Program-made: the position numbers and the translations under genes
Origin: Ahaetulla prasina
Lineage: Eukaryota > Chordata > Lepidosauria > Squamata > Colubridae
Direction of reading: 5' to 3'
Length of the DNA stretch: 64,000 nucleotides
NCBI RefSeq assembly: GCF_028640845.1
Contig: NC_080548.1
Span: forward strand, 9,604,314-9,668,313
The notes under the pieces: generated by a model
What the model saw: only the letters and a program-made list of their open reading frames with translations
Database searches by the model: none
What the model was told of the DNA's origin: nothing
In this document: positions 57,155 through 64,000 of the stretch, piece after piece
How positions within the stretch are numbered: position 1 is the first letter of the stretch
How the letters are laid out: each line of letters opens with the position of its first letter

Positions 57155-57240
57155 TTTTATATTGGTCAAGTGTGATTGGACACACAAGGAACTATGTACA
57201 TAAGTTCTCAGTGTACTTGCAAAGCAACAGAGTAATAATA
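57155..57240 (-). mobile_element. L3-related LINE 3' end, variant
   Basis: TTGGTCAAGTGTGATTGGAC then ACACAAGGAACTATGTACAT. This is the L3 3' UTR with changes absent from the other copies, so an older or different subfamily. Confidence 0.8.
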
Positions 57241-57925
57241 ATCATAATACCAAAATAATAATAATCATAATAATGATACCATTAAGAGAAGGCTGTGGAA
57301 CAGATGAAAAAGATAAAAGTAATACATAAAAAAGTAATTAAATCCCAAGCAAGACAAGGTTAAAGACTTGGAACAGGTCCTGAAACACAGGAAAATCCAA
57401 GACATAATTTAAAAGCAAAGAGGTTGCTATGTAAGAAATGGCCTTTGGCAGGGGAACGTAGAAGAGGCATTAGTTATACCATGAAATATGAAGAAGGAGG
57501 AGCAGAAAGTAGAGGAAATGTCATTCAAGATGGGGCTAGAAACAGTGGGCAGGCATGTGTCACCCAGTTCTGACTTAGAGATGGGAGAAGCCGCCTGCTG
57601 GGATGAATTAGAGGAAGCAGGCTGACCGTTGACGGGTGTAACCCAAAGAGTGGGATGAAATCAGTAATGGCCAGAAGAACAAGGCCAAGAGGAAAGAGTG
57701 GGTGGCAAAGGAAGGGAGATGAAAAGGCAAGAAAAAGGAAGTGAGGCAGAAACAAACTTAAGCCTAAGCGCAGGGGACAAAGAAGTCCACATAACCATGA
57801 TGCTGGCTGGCTCCACAAAAATCACTCCCACCTATATGAACACACACACCCATCTTGGAATTTTTCACCTTTTGAAATTTTATAATATTATTTTTATAAT
57901 TGTAAAACTTTTAAATCTGGTTTTT
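57241..57925. other. Unassigned, non-coding
   Basis: AAT-rich then AG-rich sequence. An open frame of 97 codons on the reverse strand has no domain. Confidence 0.4.
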
Positions 57926-58076
57926 CATGTTGATTTTATTGATTTTATTGTACACCACCCAGAACTTCTCTGAGAGAGATGGGCAGTGTTAAAAAATACA
58001 ATGGATGGATGGATGGATGGATGGATGGATGGATGGATGGATGGATGGATGGATGGATGGATGGATGGATGGATGG
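57926..58076. repeat. LINE-tail remnant and (ATGG)n microsatellite
   Basis: TTGTACACCACCCAGAACTT then GAGATGGGCAGTGT resembles a LINE/SINE 3' tail (57940-57990). It runs into about 75 bp of GGATGGAT repeats (58002-58076). Confidence 0.85.
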
Positions 58077-59521
58077 ACAGATGGACGAATGGACGGACAG
58101 ACAGACAGATGCCTCTATCAAAAATTCTGATGTAATTACACAGGACTTCTTACAATATGTGTTGATTTTGCTTTGGAAATCTACAGAAATATCCATGTTA
58201 GGAGAATCTCAAAAACCTCCCAGGTCCTATATGAACTTTAGGTAGGACTCATAAGAGGACACCCATAGTTTATGGGGGCAAAAAAAAAAAGAATAAGAGA
58301 GTTTGCTAATACCTTTATCAACTTAATGAAGTTTATTAAAAGGAATAATGTGAGCTTCAACTGACTTCATCAGATAGATGTGATAGGTTAAAAAGGAACT
58401 GCACTATGGCCAGGCAAAACAAAAATAAAACAACCCACTAGATAAGAATAGCCAACCATGTCTTTCAATTGCCCTTGATGTTTTGTGATTCTCCAACCAA
58501 GGGAGCAAGCGTAGAAAACTGTCTCCTCCTTAAAAGAATTTTAAGCCATCCAATTTTGTGCTTTGTGTTTTTCATCACCAGCTTTCTCCAAACTGGTACC
58601 TTCCAGTTTTACTGGACTGTACCAGGCTATGCAAATTTGGGGAGGCTGAAGCTGATGAGTAGTAGATAAGCTGGATGATGGATGGATGGATGGATGGATG
58701 GATGGATGGATGGATATGTGCCATCAAGTTGTCAATAATCACATAGGTGTTTTTTTTTCCTGTGATCTGTCCCTAAACCAGTCTTCCAGGTCTTTTTTGC
58801 ATTGTGTCTCTATGTGATTTCTTTGGTAAAAATGCACAGGTGGTTTACCATTCTTCCCTTGGACAGTATGAATTGATGGCTTTGCCATTATCCCTAAAGT
58901 GATCACCCACCTCCAGCATCTTCCTATGTTGCTGCTGCCCAATATAGCTACCTGCTTCCTGGGCACTTAGGATGACCTTCACACCTTGGATGACCCTGCT
59001 GGGAATGTATGCTCCTGACATACACTTAAACCATTCTTTGCTTATCCCTCCCAGGCACACCAACATCACCTACCTACCACCCTACCACAATGGGGCAGCA
59101 GAGCAGGACTTGGGAGGAGTAGGTGAGGCCAGAGCAAAACTCAAATCTGACTTCATTAAAATGCAGTTTCTTCACAAATGTATTGTATATTTTCCTCTTT
59201 GCCCAATAGGCAACAACTTTTTAAAAGATTGAGAACCACACATTTGTCTCACCCTGAATGATCATTGATCATGGATGAGGAAGTCTGGTGCAAGTTCTCA
59301 GCTATGCTCTCCTACATTATAGATTTTTTTAGACCTAGCTTGTTACGTTTGGGACAAAAATTAGAAATATTCTGACTCTATTTTGTCTGACCTGATTATG
59401 GTCAGCTGTCTTTGAATGAGTTAAGGGGACATTATTTTTAAAAAAATAGGCGGGTGGCAATCAGGAAAGCAATCACATCCTTTCATTCTTTACCCGAGCA
59501 TCCAAAGAGCAGTCAATTAGA
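58077..59521. other. Unassigned, with (GATG)n at 58674-58713
   Basis: No gene recognised. Overlapping reverse-strand open frames near 58739-59069 lack domains. Confidence 0.45.
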
Positions 59522-59602
59522 CTAGTGTTTCTCAACCTTGGCAAGTTTAAGACATTTGGACTTCAACTTCTAGCATTCCCCAGTCAGCAAGGTTGAGGAA
59601 CA
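59522..59602. mobile_element. hAT MITE, partial
   Basis: CTAGTGTTTCTCAACCTTGG and CCAGTCAGCAAGGTTGAGG belong to the CAGTGTTTCTCAACC subfamily. One arm is shortened and no target duplication is visible. Confidence 0.7.
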
Positions 59603-60582
59603 GAGTTAAACTCTTGGTAGGCAGTATGTTCATGCTATGTTTTCGGGCTGAACGGGAGACAGGATGTATCAAGTCAAAACCTTCCCCAACAATGATCTTG
59701 GAAACTGCTTAACTCCTATAAATTATTTCAAGGATATGCCGGGAAACCACTAAGCTATGAGTCAACTAAACATAATAGCTGAATAATGAGTTATCTCCAG
59801 ACCCAGTGAATAAATATTGTGACACCGACATTTTCAGCCAGAGCAAACTATCTGCCTGAAATAAAAGCAGAGAAGAAAAGTGGCTGAGATGATTTCAGAG
59901 AATGTGATTTATTTGTAGGCTGGTTGGTTTGGAATGAATGAACGAACACACACACACACACACACACATCCACTTTAAGTAATTCTGGGGATTAACAAAC
60001 AAGACATAAAAAACATATTTTAAAAACACTAATATAAAACAATGCAGAATGCAATTAAAATATTAAGAGGATTGTTCTATCTTGTCAGAAGCGAATGTCA
60101 ATAATATCATGATGTAGTTAGTATAACAATGGGACTGTAATTGCAGAAGGGAATAGCATTCCATCCAAATTCAAACCACCTATGGATCATAACTGTCCAT
60201 AAGTCATAACTGGATCATAATGACATGAATCATAACTGTCCATAAGTCAGCAAAGGCACCCCAGTGGCCCACCCTCAATGTTTGGTGCATTTGGATGCTG
60301 TGATCTAAATAGCCCAAAGGTTTGGGACAGTTTCCCCCTATTTCATATTTTCTGACTGTATTTTGTTTGAACTGGCTATAGTAAGTAATATTTGAATGAA
60401 TTAAGAGGATATTATTTAAAAAAAATAGATGGGTGGCAGTCAGAAAAACAATCACATCCTTGCATTCTAAGCAGTTAAGGGTGTGAAAAGTAAAAGAAGA
60501 AAGAAAACACAAGATTAGGGGCATCTAGCAAGAAGAAAGGATCCACGTGTTTAGAGAAAGCAACAGGTTTTATTAATTTATT
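59603..60582. other. Unassigned, with (AC)n at 59946-59968
   Basis: A stretch near 59370-59490 (TCTGACTCTATTTTGTCTGA, GGTGGCAATCAGGAAAGCAA) recurs diverged near 60350-60470. These are two copies of an unnamed repeat. Confidence 0.5.
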
Positions 60583-61065
60583 TATTTTATTTGTCAAGCG
60601 TGTATTAGATAACAGATATAAGTATAAACATGATTATGAATACATGAAATGGATACAAATGAATAGGGACAGTAGGAAAGGGATGGTAGGCACACTGGTG
60701 CGCTTATACACATCCCTTACAGACCTCTTAGGAATGGGGTGAGGTCAACAGTAGACAGTCTTAGGTTAAAATTTTGGGGGGTTTGGGATGAAACCACAGA
60801 GTCTGGTAGTGCATTTCAGGCATTGACCACTCTGTTGCTGGAGTCATATTTTCCGCAATCGAGTTTGGAACGGTTTACCATAAGTTTGTATCTATTGTTT
60901 GCTCGTGTATTGTTGCGGTTGAAGATGAAGTAGTCATTGACAGGTAGGATGTTGTAGCAGATAATTTTACGTACTACGCTTAGGTCAGACTGAAGGCAGA
61001 CCAAGTTGTCCAAGCCCAAAATTTCAAGTCTGGTGGCATAAGGTATTTTGTTGTGAGCAGAGGAC
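60583..61065 (-). mobile_element. L2/CR1-like LINE 3' end
   Basis: Reverse-strand copy: GGGTGAGGTCAACAGTAGAC complements the DLTPFL end. The 3' UTR contains GGATGGTAGGCACACTGG. The left end has a TTTATT array. Confidence 0.9.
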
Positions 61066-61439
61066 TAAATAAAATTCTATGAGGTTCTCTAAGGAAAGCT
61101 AGGGTTATACAGCATTCAGTTTAAGCTAAAAAGAGCTGGGGTAGTACATTATGGGGAAACCAATAGTTATTTTAACAACTAGTGTAAATTATGTTGCACA
61201 TGAAGCCATTGTTTAGATGATGCATTTTGATATTGTATATAATATGAACCCTGCTTTGCAAACCCAGATTTGGAGATTAGGATATTGTGTGAACCCAGCC
61301 TACAAGGATTCTCATCAATATCTTTCTGTCCTATTTATGCAGAAATGACTTCCACGGTTCATTCCTACATATTTCTGATAGAAATTTTACAAAATTATCC
61401 ACTGGTAGAGATCTGGACAGCAGTATTTTGAAAGGAAAC
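61066..61439. other. Unassigned, non-coding
   Basis: No recognised features. Confidence 0.4.
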
Positions 61440-61610
61440 ATAAAAGAAGTGGAAGGGAGGTCTTCTAGCTAACCCACTACTCAAGCAGGAAACTCTACAC
61501 CATTTCAGATAAATGGTTGTCCAATCATAAAAACCTCCAGTGCTAGAGCACCCACAACTTCTGGTGGCAAGTCATTCCACTGATTAATTATTTTTACGGT
61601 CAAGTGAAGT
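61440..61610 (-). mobile_element. CR1 LINE 3' fragment
   Basis: GGAAGGGAGGTCTTCTAGC, CATTTCAGATAAATGG and AGCACCCACAACTTCTGG match the reverse-complement CR1 3' region. Confidence 0.85.
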
Positions 61611-61894
61611 GAGGATCTGAACGAAACTTAGCGTAAGAGACCAACTTGCATCCCCTTTGGTCCCCCTCCACTTTTGGTGCCCCAAACACGGTGAATATAC
61701 CATCAACCACATTTTGGCAGGAAGAAAAGCAGAGCATTAGTTCATGCATGTACTTAAACTATTAAATATCAATTGCCTTTCCTTCCTGCTATGCTCCACC
61801 CACTTCTTTGAGCCCCACCTACTTTCTGTGGTCATATGTACTGCTGTGAGTAACGTCCTCAAGATATTACGTTGGATTGAAAGCAGCTGTAAGC
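61611..61894. other. Unassigned, non-coding
   Basis: No recognised features. Confidence 0.4.
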
Positions 61895-62615
61895 ATTAAA
61901 AAGTTACGTAACACCTCCCACCTACAAGACTGGCTAAGTTGAATAAAAACCTTTCACCAATATATTGGAAATGTAAAGTAGTGCCAGGTACCTACTATCA
62001 CATGTGGTGGGTTTGCCTGAAAGCCAGGGACTTTTGGTACCAGATAAAATGATGGCTAGAAGAAATGTTAATATAGATGTAAAGCTAGAACTTTTCCTTC
62101 TGGGTATCATAAGGGATAATTATAATAAGGGAACGATATATCTAATGTTGCATATATTAATGGCAGTGAGATTGGTCTTCACGCAAAACTGGAAAAGTAA
62201 AGAAAATCCACCTGAAGAAGAAATAATAAATAAGATACTGACTTATGCAGAAATGGACAAGCTTTGGAGCTCAAAGACAAGGATGAAATGGAAGATCATG
62301 AAATCTGGAATAAAATGTATCAATGGCTAGGGAAGAGGAGGAATGTCAGGACAGAGAAATATGGATAAATTGAGAGCTAGAGAAATAGTATAGTATGCAA
62401 TAAGTAGGAATAAGTAGGAATTGCGTTGGTATGAATGAGATTTATGTAGCTGGATTTTGATTGATTGTACGAAAAGTATATATGGAATATGTATTGTATT
62501 GTAGTCAGTATAAAGGAAAATGTGATGGAAATGTTGGAACCAGAAAAGTCGCATCATGTCCAAATGTTTTTAAATTGTATATTTAATAAAAAAACTTTTT
62601 AATTTTTTTTTTAAA
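61895..62615 (+). mobile_element. L1 LINE 3' end next to connexin exon
   Basis: 61950-62040 reads, with a frame change, PGTYYHMWWVCLKARDFWYQ, the C-terminal zinc-finger-like region of L1 ORF2. A 108-codon open frame continues it from 62004 (KMMARRNVN...MDKLW). The element ends in an A-rich tail around 62585-62615 (AATAAAAAAAC, then mixed A/T). 5'-truncated. Confidence 0.8.
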
Positions 62616-62650
62616 AAGTTACTTAACACTTGAACGCTAGGAAACTTGTT

Positions 62651-62712
62651 TAACTGTATGTTTCTGTTGCCTTTCCAGGTGTTCGTGAGCTGGGCCTCCA
62701 ACTTCTATCGCC
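62651..62712 (+). promoter_or_regulatory. Splice acceptor and 5' UTR of connexin coding exon
   Basis: A polypyrimidine stretch TTTCTGTTGCCTTTCCAG ends at 62678, giving an exon start at 62679. A possible branch point, TTTAACTG, lies at about 62650-62657. The ATG at 62713 sits in CGCCATGG, a strong Kozak context. Beta connexins usually keep the whole coding region in one exon behind an untranslated first exon, which fits. Confidence 0.8.
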
Positions 62713-63516
62713 ATGGACTGGAAGACATTACAGGGCCTGTTGAGTGGAGTGAACAAATACTCCACTGCATTTGGTCGTATCTGGCTCTCTGTGGTCTTTG
62801 TTTTTCGTGTCCTTGTTTATGTGGTAGCTGCTGAGCGAGTGTGGGGTGATGAGCAGAAGGATTTTGACTGCAATCACCGGCAACCTGGTTGCACCAATGT
62901 TTGCTATGATCATTATTTCCCCATCTCCCATATCCGTCTCTGGGCCCTGCAGCTGATTTTTGTCACCTGTCCATCTCTTCTCGTCATCATGCATGTGGCC
63001 TACCGTGAGGACAGAGAAAGGAAGAACCGGGAAAAAAATGGGGAAAATTGTCCCAAACTTTATAGCAACACTGGAAGGAAACATGGTGGCCTTTGGTGGA
63101 CTTACCTCCTGACACTCTTCTTCAAGCTGGGTATTGAGATCGTCTTCCTCTATCTGCTCCACAGAATTTGGGACAGTTTTGACTTGCCGCGCCTGGTCAA
63201 GTGTGATCTGCATCCTTGCCCCAATACAATTGATTGCTATATTGCTCGGCCTACTGAGAAGAAGATTTTCACATACTTCATGGTAGGGGCATCAGCTCTT
63301 TGCATTGTCCTCACCGTGTGTGAGATCTTCTACCTCATCTTCAAGAGAGTGGTCCGCTCAATGCAGAAATGGAAGAAGAACAAGAAGTCCTTGACCTACA
63401 GCAAGGCCTCCACATGTCAATGCCATTTGAGGATGGAACACGCACATGATGGGAAATTAAAGAATTCCCCCTTAGAAGGCCTCAGAGCTTCTGCACCTAA
63501 TCTGACTTTAATCTGA
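62713..63516 (+). CDS. GJB3: Gap junction beta-3 protein (connexin 31)
   Basis: A 267-residue connexin, the subunit of hexameric hemichannels that dock into gap junctions between cells. Four membrane segments fall near residues 21-40, 76-95, 128-150 and 186-208. Loop 1 has C53, C60 and C64 (CX6CX3C). Loop 2 has C164, C169 and C175. These are the six cysteines that hold the docking loops. The N-terminus [18 protein letters not shown] and the block [19 protein letters not shown] are as in mammalian connexin 31. So is the C-terminal ASAPNLT ending (mammals have a very similar last 11 residues), which favours GJB3 over GJB4 and GJB5. The frame is complete in one exon and the start has a good Kozak context. 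The cytoplasmic loop (96-127) is highly charged. No lesions are seen. In mammals the gene acts in epidermis, inner ear and placenta; its role here is inferred. The neighbouring GJB4/GJB5 genes are not in the window. Confidence 0.95.
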   Translation: MDWKTLQGLLSGVNKYSTAFGRIWLSVVFVFRVLVYVVAAERVWGDEQKDFDCNHRQPGCTNVCYDHYFPISHIRLWALQLIFVTCPSLLVIMHVAYREDRERKNREKNGENCPKLYSNTGRKHGGLWWTYLLTLFFKLGIEIVFLYLLHRIWDSFDLPRLVKCDLHPCPNTIDCYIARPTEKKIFTYFMVGASALCIVLTVCEIFYLIFKRVVRSMQKWKKNKKSLTYSKASTCQCHLRMEHAHDGKLKNSPLEGLRASAPNLTLI

Positions 63517-64000
63517 GAGGGAGAAGAAGCAAATCCAAAATGGCCCCAAGCCAGGACACATGAATGGTTTTTTCAAAGATGAACTGGGGAGGGAGGGAAG
63601 ACTTGAAGTGGAAGCCTTCCATTGAATCACTAACCAAATTTTCCACAAAGGAAGGACCACAATGATTGAAGGGGAGCTGACAGAACACTGCCATGTTTAT
63701 TCAGGTCTAAAGTCAAGGCCATATTATAACTAGGCTAAGCGTGCACACTTCATATGCTCTGGCAATCTATGTTGGTTTGTTCTCCAAACCCTTCTAGAAA
63801 AGTTGTAACTTTCTACATTCTCAGGTTTATGCTTTCTACTTTTCTAAAATGTCTCAGAAGACAGGCAAACATCTGTGCGCAATATGTTGTGGTCTTTAAA
63901 ACCCAAGACAGCCAAAATCTATGACCCTTGATTTCTTCAACTGATTTATTTAGTTGTTCGTAGAGTTGTTTATAGAGTATTAGTCACTGAATTGCCTGAG
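63517..64000 (+). other. Probable connexin 3' UTR
   Basis: Sequence following the TGA stop. No AATAAA signal is evident before the window ends, so the transcript end probably lies outside. An open frame on the opposite strand (63497-63694) is not considered real. Confidence 0.6.

Noticed and set aside
58002..58076. CRISPR-like or satellite array
   Set aside because: A simple GGAT microsatellite without spacers; the organism is a vertebrate.
62728..63213. 161-codon reverse-strand open frame opposite the connexin
   Set aside because: Shadow of the connexin coding sequence with no independent support.

Overview
This is vertebrate nuclear DNA, almost certainly from a snake and probably an advanced (colubroid) one. 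The best clue is a recurrent CR1/L3-type LINE whose 3' end carries an (ATAGA)n microsatellite; that pairing is a known hallmark of snake genomes. Sauria-type SINEs with a Bov-B-like tail, a palindromic Tc1/mariner-like MITE with about a dozen copies, and many 8-bp-duplicating hAT elements agree with a squamate. The species is not determinable by eye.

Only one protein-coding gene is convincing: a beta connexin at the right edge (62713-63516, +), best matched to GJB3 (connexin 31). Its whole coding region lies in one exon behind a good splice acceptor, so the 5' exon(s) must lie upstream, possibly inside this window. No other host gene, rRNA, functional tRNA, CRISPR array or operon was found. 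Most long open frames elsewhere are translations of microsatellites or transposon remains.

The left 62 kb is an intergenic or intronic repeat landscape. 1-6 kb: L1 reverse-transcriptase debris, then a 2-kb L3 LINE broken by one frameshift. 6-18 kb: hAT elements, SINEs, long purine/pyrimidine tracts, and a hAT element duplicated in tandem with a 513-bp period. 18-20 kb: a long hairpin and TA-rich microsatellites. 23-35 kb: nested MITE/SINE/LINE insertions, a 612-bp Helitron candidate, and a hAT MITE split by an L3 LINE. 36-47 kb: a hAT with an internal 114-bp minisatellite, more nested insertions, and a repeat-poor stretch (about 41.1-43.9 kb) with a diverged 220-bp tandem duplication. 47-62 kb: tandem arrays, SINEs, LINE tails, and an L1 3' end that stops about 60 bp before the connexin splice site.

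The main scientific value is the nesting record. Matching 8-bp, TA or longer target duplications bracket many elements, so relative insertion ages can be read directly. I found no convincing new biological system. The least explained items are the 42.5-42.9 kb duplication, the 19-kb hairpin, the irregular array at 49.8-50.3 kb, the CR1-tailed SINE, and the Penelope/hammerhead-like motifs.
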